DNA of 64,000 bases. Source: Bradyrhizobium sp. (GTDB taxonomy: Bacteria > Pseudomonadota > Alphaproteobacteria > Rhizobiales > Xanthobacteraceae). The translations under genes were made by a program, and so were the position numbers. Numbering within the stretch: the stretch's first letter is position 1; every line of letters starts with the position of its first letter. This document shows, piece after piece, positions 50,591 to 58,980 of this stretch. The notes under the pieces are model-generated. The model searched no databases and was not told the origin of the DNA. It worked only from the letters and a program-made list of their open reading frames with translations. The DNA is taken from assembly GCF_016219575.1 (NCBI RefSeq), contig NZ_JACRMG010000030.1, positions 62,001-126,000 on the forward strand, written 5' to 3'.

Positions 50591-51286
50591 ATGCGCAAAC
50601 CCAACATGCGCGAAGCAATCCTGGCAGCCGCCGAGGAGCTGTTCTCGACCAACGGCTTCAACGCGGTGTCGGTGCGAGACATTGCGCAGGCGGCGGGCGC
50701 CAATCCCGGCAGCGTGACCTATCACTTCAAGACCAAGGACGGCCTGCTGCTGGAGATCTACCAGCGCCACTGCGTGCCGATGAACCTTCGCCGTTCCGAA
50801 CTGCTGGAGGCGGCCAAGCGCGTGCGCGACCTGAAGGACCGGCTGGAAGCGATCGTGCGGGCCTATGTGCTGCCGGCATTCTCATCCGGCAGCGACCTTG
50901 CCGGCGGCGGCGCGCGCTTCACGCGGCTGCGCGCGATCATGTCGGCCGAGGGAAATGACGTGACGCGGCGTATCATCGCGCAGACCTTCGACGACACCAG
51001 CCACGCCTTCATCGACGCGATCCACGAGAGCCTGCCGCACGTGCCGCGCACCGAGATCGTCTGGCGCAGCCATTTCCTGCTCGGTGCGCTCTACTACACG
51101 CTGGTCACGCCGGAGCGCGTGTCGCGGCTGTCGCGCGGCGAGGCCGACGGCGCCGACGCGGGCGAGGCGATCGAGCAATTGGTGCAGTCGACTGTTGCTT
51201 CGCTGCAGGCGCCGCCGCTCGAGCGGCCCGCACCGGCGCGCAGGCGGTCGGCGGCGGGTGCGCCTGCCAATGCAGGGCCGGCCTAG
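50591..51286 (+). CDS. TetR/AcrR family regulator, probable regulator of the protocatechuate genes
   Basis: 231 residues from ATG 50591, preferred for the GGGAAAA purine run; ATG 50567, which nearly abuts the palindrome, is an alternative. The DNA-binding domain (REAILAAAEELFSTNGF, VSVRDIAQAAGANPGSVTYHF) is classic. The C-terminal half has SHFLLGALYYTLVTPERVS and an Ala/Pro/Arg-rich tail. It precedes the 4,5-cleavage operon by 138 bp in the same direction, so it may respond to protocatechuate or a ring-cleavage product. Known lig clusters mostly use LysR or IclR regulators, so a TetR here would be different. Confidence 0.85.
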   Translation: MRKPNMREAILAAAEELFSTNGFNAVSVRDIAQAAGANPGSVTYHFKTKDGLLLEIYQRHCVPMNLRRSELLEAAKRVRDLKDRLEAIVRAYVLPAFSSGSDLAGGGARFTRLRAIMSAEGNDVTRRIIAQTFDDTSHAFIDAIHESLPHVPRTEIVWRSHFLLGALYYTLVTPERVSRLSRGEADGADAGEAIEQLVQSTVASLQAPPLERPAPARRRSAAGAPANAGPA

Positions 51287-51291
51287 CGCCG

Positions 51292-51361
51292 GAGCATGAT
51301 CCCGACCCGAAGGGCCGCGTTAGCGAAAAGTGGGAACCGGTTTTCGGAAACGATCATGCTC
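51292..51361. repeat. Intergenic repeat with GAGCATGATC/GATCATGCTC ends
   Basis: Ends GAGCATGATC (51292-51301) and GATCATGCTC (51352-51361) are perfect inverted copies, with inner AACCGGTT and CGGAAA/TTTTCG segments. This is a palindromic element very common in Bradyrhizobium-type genomes (recalled). It separates the TetR gene from the ring-cleavage operon. Confidence 0.8.
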
Positions 51362-51424
51362 AAACGAGACAAGTCAACCGAGCAGGCGGGAATGCGAACC
51401 CGCCGCCAATAAGGGAGAGACAAA

Positions 51425-52453
51425 GTGATCATCGACGTCCACGGCCACTACACCACCGCGCCGAAGGCGCTGGAGGATTGGCGCAACAAGCAGATCGCCG
51501 GGATCAAGGATCCCGCGGCGAAGCCGAAGGCGAGCGACCTGAAGATCAGCGACGATGAGCTGCGCGATTCCATCGCCAACAACCAGCTCAGGCAAATGAA
51601 AGAGCGCGGCAGCGACCTCACGCTGTTCAGCCCGCGAGCCAGCTTCATGGCGCATCACATCGGCGATTTCGAGGTGTCCTCGACCTGGGCTGCGATCTGC
51701 AACGAGCTGTGCTGGCGGGTGAGCAAGCTGTTCCCCGACAATTTCATCGGCGTTGCCATGCTGCCGCAATCGCCGGGCGTCGATCCCAAGACCTGCATTC
51801 CCGCGATCGAGAAGTGCATCAACGAGTACGGCTTCGTCGGCATCAACCTCAACCCCGATCCCTCCGGCGGACACTGGACCTCGCCGCCATTGTCGGACCG
51901 GCACTGGTATCCGATCTACGAGAAGATGGTCGAGCTCGACATCCCCGCGATGATCCACGTCTCGACCAGCTGCAATCCGGCCTTCCACACCACCGGCGCG
52001 CATTATCTCAACGCCGACACCACGGCCTTCATGCAGTGCCTGACCTCGGACCTGTTCAAGGACTTGCCAAAACTGCGCTTCCTGATTCCGCATGGCGGCG
52101 GGGCTGCGCCCTATCACTGGGGCCGCTTCCGTGGCCTGGCGCAGGAGATGAAGAAGCCGCTGCTGAAGGATCATCTCCTCAACAACATCTATTTCGACAC
52201 CTGCGTCTATCACCAGCCCGGCATTGACCTCCTGACCAAGGTGATCCCGGTCGACAACGTGCTGTTCGCCAGCGAAATGATCGGCGCGGTGCGCGGCATC
52301 GATCCCGAGACCGGCTTCCACTACGACGATACCAAGCGCTACATCGAAGCGGCGCCATCGCTGAGCGCAGCGGATCGCAAGAAGATCTTCGAAGGCAATG
52401 CGCGGCGCGTGTTCCCGCGGCTCGATGCGGCCCTGAAGGCAAGGGGAAAGTGA
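51425..52453 (+). CDS. ligJ: 4-oxalomesaconate hydratase
   Basis: 342 residues of the amidohydrolase-like superfamily. It adds water to the oxalomesaconate-derived keto/enol acid to give 4-carboxy-4-hydroxy-2-oxoadipate. Metal-site motifs are IDVHGHYTTAP at the N-terminus, MIHVSTS with the His near residue 179, IPHGGGAAPYHWGRFRG and the C-terminal EGNARRVFPRL. Length equals SYK-6 LigJ (about 341). GTG start with GGGAGAGA upstream. First gene of a block whose order matches the Comamonas pmdEFDABC cluster (this is pmdE). Confidence 0.9.
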   Translation: MIIDVHGHYTTAPKALEDWRNKQIAGIKDPAAKPKASDLKISDDELRDSIANNQLRQMKERGSDLTLFSPRASFMAHHIGDFEVSSTWAAICNELCWRVSKLFPDNFIGVAMLPQSPGVDPKTCIPAIEKCINEYGFVGINLNPDPSGGHWTSPPLSDRHWYPIYEKMVELDIPAMIHVSTSCNPAFHTTGAHYLNADTTAFMQCLTSDLFKDLPKLRFLIPHGGGAAPYHWGRFRGLAQEMKKPLLKDHLLNNIYFDTCVYHQPGIDLLTKVIPVDNVLFASEMIGAVRGIDPETGFHYDDTKRYIEAAPSLSAADRKKIFEGNARRVFPRLDAALKARGK

Positions 52454-52454
52454 G

Positions 52455-53150
52455 ATGAGCGCTGCGATGAACGATCTAGGCGTCGTCAGGCGCAACATCG
52501 TGCGCGCCGACAAGGCGGCCGTCGCGAAGCTGTCGCGCTACGGCGTTGCCACTATCCACGAGGCGATGGGCCGCGTCGGCCTGATGCAACCCTACATGCG
52601 CCCGATCTATGCGGGCGCGCAGCTTTGCGGCACGGCAGTCACCGTGCTGCTGCAGCCCGGCGACAACTGGATGATGCATGTGGCGGCGGAAATGATCCAG
52701 CCGGGCGACGTGGTAGTCGCGGCCTGCACGGTGGAGAACACTGACGGGTTTTTCGGCGACCTCTTGGCCACCAGCTACCGTGCCCGCGGCGCCGGAGGCC
52801 TGATCATCGACGGCGGCGTGCGCGACGTGATGGACCTGACCGAAATGAAATTCCCGGTTTTCTCCCGCGCCATCAGCGCGCGCGGCACCGTGAAGGCGAC
52901 GCTGGGCTCGGTGAACATTCCGGTGGTCTGTGCCGGTGCGACGGTCAATCCCGGCGACGTCATCGTGGCCGACATGGACGGCGTCGTGGTCGTGCCGGCG
53001 CGCGTCGCGCAGCAGGCGGCGGATGCGGCGGAAGCGCGCGAGGCCAACGAAGCGGACAAGCGCGAGAAGCTGGCGAACGGCGTGCTCGGGCTCGACATGT
53101 ACAAGATGCGTGAGCCGCTGGCGAAGGCCGGGTTGAAATATATCGACTGA
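52455..53150 (+). CDS. ligK: 4-carboxy-4-hydroxy-2-oxoadipate aldolase / oxaloacetate decarboxylase
   Basis: 231 residues of the RraA-like class II aldolase family. It splits 4-carboxy-4-hydroxy-2-oxoadipate into pyruvate and oxaloacetate and usually also decarboxylates oxaloacetate. Signature GGLIIDGGVRDVMDLTEM contains the Arg-Asp pair that binds substrate and metal (about 118-122), and GDVIVADMDGVVVVP follows. ATG 52455 lies 1 base after the hydratase stop. Equivalent to pmdF. Confidence 0.92.
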   Translation: MSAAMNDLGVVRRNIVRADKAAVAKLSRYGVATIHEAMGRVGLMQPYMRPIYAGAQLCGTAVTVLLQPGDNWMMHVAAEMIQPGDVVVAACTVENTDGFFGDLLATSYRARGAGGLIIDGGVRDVMDLTEMKFPVFSRAISARGTVKATLGSVNIPVVCAGATVNPGDVIVADMDGVVVVPARVAQQAADAAEAREANEADKREKLANGVLGLDMYKMREPLAKAGLKYID

Positions 53151-53157
53151 GTGGATC

Positions 53158-53859
53158 ATGGCCGCTGACATCATGGGCATATCGTCGATGGCGACCCGCC
53201 AGATCCTGGCGGAGCTTTCCGGCGCGTACCGGCAGAAGACGGGCAAATCGGTTGCGATCGAGTCCGTCGGCGGGGTCGATGCCGCCAGGCGTATCCGCGC
53301 CGGCGAGAAGTTCGACATCGTCGTGCTGGCGGACGATGCCATGAAGAAGCTGGAGGCGGATGGCTTCCTCAAGTCCGGCAGCCGGGCGGGGTTTGCGGAG
53401 TCGTCGATTGCGGTTGCGGTGCGGGCGGGAACGAAGCGTCCCGATCTCGCGAGCGAAGTTTCGACGAAGGCGGAGGTGCTGGCCGCGCAATCGGTCGGCT
53501 ATTCCACTGGGCCGAGCGGCACGCATGTGCTGAAGCTTCTGGAAAAATGGGGCATCGACCCGAAGGATACGAAAAAGGTGGTGCAGGCGCCGCCCGGCGT
53601 TCCCGTCGGCACGCTGCTGGCGCGCGGCGAGATCGAGCTCGGCTTTCAGCAGATGAGCGAGTTTCTGGAAGTGCAGGGCATCGAGGTCGCGGGGCTGCTG
53701 CCGCCGGAAATCCAATCGGTGACGCTGTTTGCCTGCGGGGTAGGCGCGCAAGCGACCAATGAGGCGGGGGCGCGCGATCTCATCGGATATCTGACCTCGC
53801 CGGATACCAATGCGACCAAATGGAAGCACGGCATGGAGCCGCCGCGGCGCGCCGGCTGA
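53158..53859 (+). CDS. Leaderless ModA-like solute-binding-domain protein
   Basis: 233 residues with the periplasmic-binding-protein type II pattern of ModA-like proteins (SMATRQILAELSGAYRQKTG, AGEKFDIVVLADDAMKKL, GYSTGPSGTHVLKLL, ELGFQQMSEFLEVQG). No signal peptide precedes it: the protein starts directly at the first helix, so it is predicted to be cytoplasmic. It sits 7 bp after the aldolase gene and 25 bp before the hydrolase gene, inside an otherwise fixed catabolic gene order. Role unknown; a cytoplasmic ligand binder or a recruited isomerase are possibilities. Confidence 0.75.
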   Translation: MAADIMGISSMATRQILAELSGAYRQKTGKSVAIESVGGVDAARRIRAGEKFDIVVLADDAMKKLEADGFLKSGSRAGFAESSIAVAVRAGTKRPDLASEVSTKAEVLAAQSVGYSTGPSGTHVLKLLEKWGIDPKDTKKVVQAPPGVPVGTLLARGEIELGFQQMSEFLEVQGIEVAGLLPPEIQSVTLFACGVGAQATNEAGARDLIGYLTSPDTNATKWKHGMEPPRRAG

Positions 53860-53884
53860 AGAGATGAGTGAAGGGTGGAAGTTG

Positions 53885-54817
53885 ATGTCTAAACCTGTGA
53901 CCGGGCCGTTCGAGAAGACCCCGGGTTGGCTGGACTGGTACGAAGGTCCGTCGAAGCCGCGCTTCAAGGTCCCGGCGGGCGCGGTCGATGCGCATTGCCA
54001 CGTGTTCGGTCCGGGTGGGGAATATCCGTACGCGCCGGAGCGCAAATATACGCCCTGCGACGCCTCGCGGGCGCAGCTCTATGCGCTGCGCGATCATCTC
54101 GGCTTTTCGCGCAACGTGGTGGTGCAGGCGACCTGCCATGGCGCCGACAACCGCGCCATGGTCGACGCGCTGATCCATTCCGGCGGCAAGGCGCGCGGCG
54201 TGGCAACCGTCAGGCGCAGCGTCGGCGATGCCGAGCTGAAGGCAATGCATGAAGCGGGCGTGCGCGGCGTGCGCTTCAATTTCGTCAAGCGGCTGGTCGA
54301 CTTCACGCCGCGCGACGAATTGATCGAGATCGCCGGCCGCATCGCAAGGCTCGGCTGGCACGTCGTGATCTATTTCGAGGCGGTCGATTTGCCCGAACTC
54401 TGGGATTTCTTCACCACGCTGCCGACCACGGTCGTGGTGGATCATATGGGCCGGCCTGACGTTACCAAGCCGGTCGACGGTCCTGAGTTCGAGCTGTTCG
54501 TGAAATTCATGCGCGAGCACACAAATGTCTGGTCCAAGGTGAGCTGCCCGGAGCGGCTGTCGGTGGCGGGTCCCCCGGCGCTGAATGGCGAGCAGAATGC
54601 CTACCGCGACGTGATCCCGTTCGCCCGGCGCATCGTCGAAACCTTCCCGGACCGCGTGCTCTGGGGTACCGACTGGCCGCATCCGAACCTGAAGGGGCAC
54701 ATGCCCGATGACGGCCTGCTGGTCGACTTCATTCCGCACATCGCGGTGACGCAAGAGCTGCAGCGCAAGCTGCTGGTGGACAATCCGATGCGGCTATACT
54801 GGCCCGAGCAATCCTGA
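53885..54817 (+). CDS. ligI: 2-pyrone-4,6-dicarboxylate hydrolase
   Basis: 310 residues of the amidohydrolase superfamily. It opens the lactone 2-pyrone-4,6-dicarboxylate to 4-oxalomesaconate-type acid. Seen are VDAHCHVFGPG (about 29-39, metal-type His pair), VVVQATCHGADN, VDHMGRPD and the terminal GTDWPHPN with the catalytic Asp (about 260). ATG 53885 is chosen for GGTGGA 6-8 bases upstream; ATG 53864 is possible. Equivalent to pmdD. Confidence 0.92.
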   Translation: MSKPVTGPFEKTPGWLDWYEGPSKPRFKVPAGAVDAHCHVFGPGGEYPYAPERKYTPCDASRAQLYALRDHLGFSRNVVVQATCHGADNRAMVDALIHSGGKARGVATVRRSVGDAELKAMHEAGVRGVRFNFVKRLVDFTPRDELIEIAGRIARLGWHVVIYFEAVDLPELWDFFTTLPTTVVVDHMGRPDVTKPVDGPEFELFVKFMREHTNVWSKVSCPERLSVAGPPALNGEQNAYRDVIPFARRIVETFPDRVLWGTDWPHPNLKGHMPDDGLLVDFIPHIAVTQELQRKLLVDNPMRLYWPEQS

Positions 54818-54829
54818 GGAGGCAAAGCC

Positions 54830-55219
54830 ATGTCACTCGACAAGCCCTACACCGATATTCCCGGCACGACGATCTTTGACGCCGACAAGTCGCGGGAAGG
54901 CTATCATCTGAACCAGTTCTGCATGTCGCTGATGAAGGCGGAGAACCGCGCGCGCTTCAAGGCGAACGAGCGCGCTTATCTCGACGAGTGGCCGATGAGC
55001 GAGGAGCAGAAGCAGGCGGTGATGGCCCGCGACCTCAACCGCTGCATCGCGCTCGGCGGCAACATCTACTTCCTTGCCAAGATCGGCGCCACCGACGGCA
55101 AGAGCTTTCAGCAGATGGCCGGCAGCATGACCGGCATGACCGAAGATCAGTATCGCGACATGATGGTCAAGGGCGGCCGCTCCATCGAGGGCAACCGCAA
55201 GACCGGGGAGAAGAAGTGA
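54830..55219 (+). CDS. ligA: Protocatechuate 4,5-dioxygenase alpha subunit
   Basis: 129 residues, all-helical LigA domain (HLNQFCMSLMKAENRARFKANE, MARDLNRCIALGGNIYFLAKI, QQMAGSMTGM). The alpha subunit caps the active site of the beta subunit. GAGG precedes the ATG. The stop overlaps the beta-subunit start by one base. Length is near that of SYK-6 LigA. Equivalent to pmdA. Confidence 0.93.
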   Translation: MSLDKPYTDIPGTTIFDADKSREGYHLNQFCMSLMKAENRARFKANERAYLDEWPMSEEQKQAVMARDLNRCIALGGNIYFLAKIGATDGKSFQQMAGSMTGMTEDQYRDMMVKGGRSIEGNRKTGEKK

Positions 55220-56073
55220 TGGCCCGTATCAGCTCCAGCGTCTACACCTCGCACGTGCCGGCGGTCGGTGCCGCGCTCGACCTCGGCAAGACCGCCGAGG
55301 CCTACTGGCAGCCGGTGTTCAAGGGCTACGACTTCTCCAAGCAATGGGAGAAGGAACAGAAGCCCGACGTGATTTTCCTGGTGTTCAACGATCACGCCAC
55401 AGCCTTCAGCCTCGACCTGATCCCGACCTTCGCGATCGGCACGGCGGCGGAATTCCAGCCGGCCGACGAGGGCTGGGGGCCGCGCCCGGTGCCGAAGGTG
55501 ATCGGGCATCCGAAGCTTGCCGCTCACATCGCGCAGTCGGTGATCCAGGACGATTTCGATCTCACCATCGTCAACAAGATGGATGTCGACCACGGTCTCA
55601 CCGTTCCGTTGAGCCTGATGTTCGGACAGCCGCAGGCCTGGCCGTGCCCGGTGATCCCGTTTGCGGTCAACGTCGTGCAGTATCCGCCGCCCTCGGGCCG
55701 GCGCTGTTTCATGCTGGGGCAGGCGGTCCGCAAGGCGATCGAGTCCTATGACGAGCCGCTCAACGTGCAGATCTGGGGTACCGGCGGCATGAGCCACCAG
55801 CTGCAGGGCCCGCGCGCCGGCCTGATCAACAAGGAGTGGGACACCGCGTTCCTCGACCGGCTGATCGATGATCCCGAAGGGCTCTCGAAGATGCCGCATC
55901 TCGAATATGTGCGCGAAGCCGGCAGCGAAGGCATCGAGCTCGTGATGTGGCTGATCGCGCGCGGCGCGATGAGCGACCTCAGGGGCGGCAAGAAGCCGAC
56001 GGTGCGGCACCGCTTCTACCACGTGCCCGCGAGCAACACCGCGGTCGGCCATCTGATCCTGGAGAACAACTGA
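55219..56073 (+). CDS. ligB: Protocatechuate 4,5-dioxygenase beta subunit
   Basis: 284 residues; non-haem Fe(II) extradiol dioxygenase of the LigB superfamily that cleaves protocatechuate between C4 and C5 to 4-carboxy-2-hydroxymuconate-6-semialdehyde. Iron ligands are in place: His12 (YTSHVPAVG), His about 59 (VFNDHATAF) and Glu in GSEGIELVMW; the catalytic His lies in GTGGMSHQL. Coupled to the alpha gene by TGATG-type overlap. Equivalent to pmdB. Confidence 0.93.
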   Translation: MARISSSVYTSHVPAVGAALDLGKTAEAYWQPVFKGYDFSKQWEKEQKPDVIFLVFNDHATAFSLDLIPTFAIGTAAEFQPADEGWGPRPVPKVIGHPKLAAHIAQSVIQDDFDLTIVNKMDVDHGLTVPLSLMFGQPQAWPCPVIPFAVNVVQYPPPSGRRCFMLGQAVRKAIESYDEPLNVQIWGTGGMSHQLQGPRAGLINKEWDTAFLDRLIDDPEGLSKMPHLEYVREAGSEGIELVMWLIARGAMSDLRGGKKPTVRHRFYHVPASNTAVGHLILENN

Positions 56074-56074
56074 T

Positions 56075-57034
56075 ATGGCCAAGGCTATCAAGGTCGCGCT
56101 CGCAGGAGCGGGCGCGTTCGGCATCAAGCATCTCGACGGCATCAAGAACATCGACGGCGTCGAGGTGGTGTCGCTGGTCGGCCGCCGGCTCGAACCCACC
56201 AAGGAGATTGCCGACAAGTACGGCATCAAGCATGTCTCGACGGAACTTACCGACAGCCTCGCGCTGAGGGAAGTCGACGCCGTCATCCTTTGCACGCCGA
56301 CGCAGATGCATGCGAGCCAGGCGATCGACTGCATGAAGGCCGGCAAGCATGTGCAGGTCGAGATTCCGCTGGCGGATTCGCTGGCCGACGCGCAGGCGGT
56401 GGTCGATCTGCAGAAGAAGTCGGGACTTGTGGCGATGTGCGGCCACACCCGCCGCTTCAATCCGAGCCACCAATGGGTGCGCAGGAAGATCGTCGCCGGT
56501 GAATTCAACATCCAGCAGATGGACGTGCAGACCTTCTTCTTCCGCCGCACCAACATGAACGCGCTGGGCCAGCCGCGCAGCTGGACCGACCATCTGCTCT
56601 GGCACCATGCCGCGCACACCGTCGACCTCTTTGCCTATCAGGCGCGCTCGCCGATCGTGAAGGCCAATGCGGTGCAGGGGCCGATCCACCCGGCGTTGGG
56701 CATCGCCATGGACATGTCGATCCAGCTCAAGGCTGCGAATGGTGCCATCTGCACGCTCAGCCTGTCCTTCAACAATGACGGACCGCTCGGCACCTTCTTC
56801 CGCTACATCGGCGACACCGGCACCTATATCGCCCGCTACGACGATCTCGTGAACGGCAAGGAAGAGAAGATCGACGTCTCCAAGGTCGACGTATCGATGA
56901 ACGGCATCGAGCTGCAGGACCGCGAGTTCTTTGCCGCGATCCGCGAAGGCCGTGAGCCGAATTCGAGCGTCGCCCAGGTGCTGCCTTGCTATCAGGTGCT
57001 GCACGATCTCGACCGGCAGCTCGCAGCCGGATAG
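56075..57034 (+). CDS. ligC: 4-carboxy-2-hydroxymuconate-6-semialdehyde dehydrogenase
   Basis: 319-residue Gfo/Idh/MocA-family oxidoreductase. With NAD(P)+ it oxidises the cyclised ring-cleavage product to 2-pyrone-4,6-dicarboxylate. N-terminal Rossmann motif GAGAFGIKHLDG (about 10-21), CTPTQMHASQA, the VEIP segment, and CGHTRRFNPSHQW in the substrate domain all fit LigC. One base after the ligB stop. Equivalent to pmdC. Confidence 0.92.
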   Translation: MAKAIKVALAGAGAFGIKHLDGIKNIDGVEVVSLVGRRLEPTKEIADKYGIKHVSTELTDSLALREVDAVILCTPTQMHASQAIDCMKAGKHVQVEIPLADSLADAQAVVDLQKKSGLVAMCGHTRRFNPSHQWVRRKIVAGEFNIQQMDVQTFFFRRTNMNALGQPRSWTDHLLWHHAAHTVDLFAYQARSPIVKANAVQGPIHPALGIAMDMSIQLKAANGAICTLSLSFNNDGPLGTFFRYIGDTGTYIARYDDLVNGKEEKIDVSKVDVSMNGIELQDREFFAAIREGREPNSSVAQVLPCYQVLHDLDRQLAAG

Positions 57035-57042
57035 CCGCCGAC

Positions 57043-57130
57043 GTCATGCCCGGGCTTGTCCCGGGCATCCACGTTCTTGGCAGCCATCCGAAGGAAAGAC
57101 GTGGATGGCCGGGACAAGCCCGGCCATGAC
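57043..57130. repeat. Intergenic palindromic repeat, GTCATGCCCGGGCTTGTCC family
   Basis: Ends GTCATGCCCGGGCTTGTCCC and the inverted GGGACAAGCCCGGCCATGAC, with ATCCACGT/ACGTGGAT inside. Widespread type in Bradyrhizobium (recalled). It separates the first ring-cleavage operon from the second dioxygenase gene pair and could be a transcription boundary. Confidence 0.82.
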
Positions 57131-57258
57131 GATCCCTTCTTTCTGAAGCTGACCAGGAATACTGCCCAATCCCTTCGCGCCAAATTTGATCTGGCGCAAA
57201 GCGCAAGCTGCTTCCCGACCCCAAGAAAAGAAGAGGGGAAACCAGGGAGCAGAAGACC

Positions 57259-57612
57259 ATGCCGAGCCAAAAATCACGGCAACCGGTGCCGGGCACCACC
57301 ATCTTCGACGGCGAGCAGGCCCGTAAGGGCTATGCGCTCAACAAGATGTGCTACTCGTTCAACGACGCCGCCAACCGCAAGTCCTTCGTCGCCGACGAGG
57401 ACGCCTACTGTGCGAGGTACGGCCTCAATCCGCAGCAGCGCGAGGCGATCCGCAACCGCAATGTGCTGCAGCTGCTCGAAGCCGGCGGCAACGCCTACTA
57501 CCTCGCCAAGTTTGCCGGCATTTTCGGCCTCGACATGCAGGACATCGGCGCCCAGCAAACCGGCCTGAGCAAGGATCAGTTCAAGGCCAAGCTTCTCGCG
57601 GCACGGGGATAA
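57259..57612 (+). CDS. Second protocatechuate-4,5-dioxygenase-type alpha subunit
   Basis: 117 residues, LigA-domain protein. It shares PGTTIFD at the N-terminus and LEAGGNAYYLAKFAG in the core with the first alpha subunit, but differs widely elsewhere. GGGAGCAG precedes the ATG. Two bases separate it from the second beta gene. Either an isoenzyme for protocatechuate or one for a related catechol such as gallate or a methoxylated acid. Confidence 0.85.
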   Translation: MPSQKSRQPVPGTTIFDGEQARKGYALNKMCYSFNDAANRKSFVADEDAYCARYGLNPQQREAIRNRNVLQLLEAGGNAYYLAKFAGIFGLDMQDIGAQQTGLSKDQFKAKLLAARG

Positions 57613-57614
57613 TC

Positions 57615-58451
57615 ATGGCAAAGATCGTCGGCACCATCACCACCTCCCACGTTCCCGCCATCGGCGGCGCCATCGCCAAGGGGCTGCAGAGCGATCCCTA
57701 CTGGAAGCCCTTCTTCGACGGCTTCCCGCCCGTGCGCGACTGGCTTGCGAAGGTGAAGCCCGATGTCGTCGTGCTCGTCTACAACGATCACGGGCTCAAC
57801 TTCTTCCTCGACAAGATGCCGACATTCGCGATCGGCGCGGCTGCCGAGTACCGCAACGCCGACGAGGGCTGGGGCATTCCGACGGTGGCGCCCTTCCGCG
57901 GCGATCCGGAATTGTCGTGGCACATCATCGAATCCCTGGTGGCCGAGGATTTCGACCTCGTGACCTGTCAGGAGATGGTGGTGGATCATGCCTTCACCTT
58001 GCCGATGGCGCTGTGCTGGCCCGACCAGAAATGGCCGGTGCGCACCGTTCCGGTGGTAGTGAATACGGTCCAGGCGCCGCTTCCCTCCGCGAAGCGCTGT
58101 TACAAGCTCGGCCAGGCCCTCGGGCGCGCGATCGCGTCATGGCCAAAGGACGAGCGGGTCGTCGTCATGGGAACGGGCGGACTTTCGCATCAGCTCGATG
58201 GCGAACGCGCCGGCTTCATCAACAAGGATTTCGATCTGAAGTTCATGGACAGCATGGTTAACGATCCCGCCTGGGCGACGAAATACTCCACCGTCGAACT
58301 CGTCGAACTGTCGGGCACGCAGGGCGTTGAGCTGCTCAACTGGGTGGTCGCGCGCGGCACGCTGCCGGAAAAGGTCAGCAAGCGGCAGGCCAACTATCAC
58401 ATTCCGATCTCGAACACGGCGTCGGGCCTGATGGTGCTCGAACCGGCTTGA
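57615..58451 (+). CDS. Second LigB-type extradiol dioxygenase beta subunit
   Basis: 278 residues, LigB superfamily. The iron ligands (TTSHVPAIG with His12, VYNDHGLNF, GTQGVELLNW) and catalytic His (GTGGLSHQL) are all kept, so it should be active. It is clearly diverged from the first copy (for example GERAGFINKDFDLKF against GPRAGLINKEWDTAF). Substrate preference is not readable. Together with the preceding gene it forms a complete second dioxygenase. Confidence 0.87.
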   Translation: MAKIVGTITTSHVPAIGGAIAKGLQSDPYWKPFFDGFPPVRDWLAKVKPDVVVLVYNDHGLNFFLDKMPTFAIGAAAEYRNADEGWGIPTVAPFRGDPELSWHIIESLVAEDFDLVTCQEMVVDHAFTLPMALCWPDQKWPVRTVPVVVNTVQAPLPSAKRCYKLGQALGRAIASWPKDERVVVMGTGGLSHQLDGERAGFINKDFDLKFMDSMVNDPAWATKYSTVELVELSGTQGVELLNWVVARGTLPEKVSKRQANYHIPISNTASGLMVLEPA

Positions 58452-58576
58452 GGCCGGCCACCGTTGCGGAAGTGCGCTCGTCTCGCGGGGCGGGCCAATC
58501 ACGCGCCCTTGATGGAGATCAATGCCATGCATGATATCATGCATAGCGTTGGTCCTGTCATAGTGGAGTGATTTTC

Positions 58577-58930
58577 ATGAGGATGCTGTCCCTGACTGTC
58601 GGCCTCGTGGCCGCGCTCTTTGCCACCGGTGCTGCCGCGCAATCGGTCGACCTCTCCGGCCGGTATAATTGCATTGCCATGTGCCGGGGCGAGTACCAGC
58701 CCTATGTCACCCAGAACGGACCCGAGCTGAACGTGGTCACCGAGGCCGGCGTTCCCTCGCGGGCCTGGCCGGACTGGTACTTTCCGACGACGCGGATCTG
58801 GGTCGATGTCTTGAATCAGAGCGCGGTGTATACGCCCGATGGCCTGGTGATCCAGTTCGACAGCGGCACGGTCTGGCGTCGTGACATTCCTCCGCCGCCC
58901 CCGCCGCCGCCCGTTCGCCGCCGCCGTTGA
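58577..58930 (+). CDS. Small secreted protein, unknown function
   Basis: 117 residues from ATG 58577 (GGAG 8 bases upstream; GTG 58568 is less likely). Signal peptide about 1-21, ending GAAAQ. The mature part has two cysteines (YNCIAMCRGEYQPYVTQNG) and ends with a proline run and a basic tail (PPPPPPPPVRRRR). Resembles small exported proteins of rhizobia with no known role. Confidence 0.6.
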   Translation: MRMLSLTVGLVAALFATGAAAQSVDLSGRYNCIAMCRGEYQPYVTQNGPELNVVTEAGVPSRAWPDWYFPTTRIWVDVLNQSAVYTPDGLVIQFDSGTVWRRDIPPPPPPPPVRRRR

Positions 58931-58980
58931 TTGCGGGTACGGTCTTTCGAGGCGCGTTATCCGGTCGCGCGCCTCGAGGT

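Noticed and set aside
53810..53884. Upstream extension of the pyrone-dicarboxylate hydrolase to an earlier start
   Set aside because: The extra residues overlap the previous gene and have no family counterpart; ATG 53885 has the better ribosome site.
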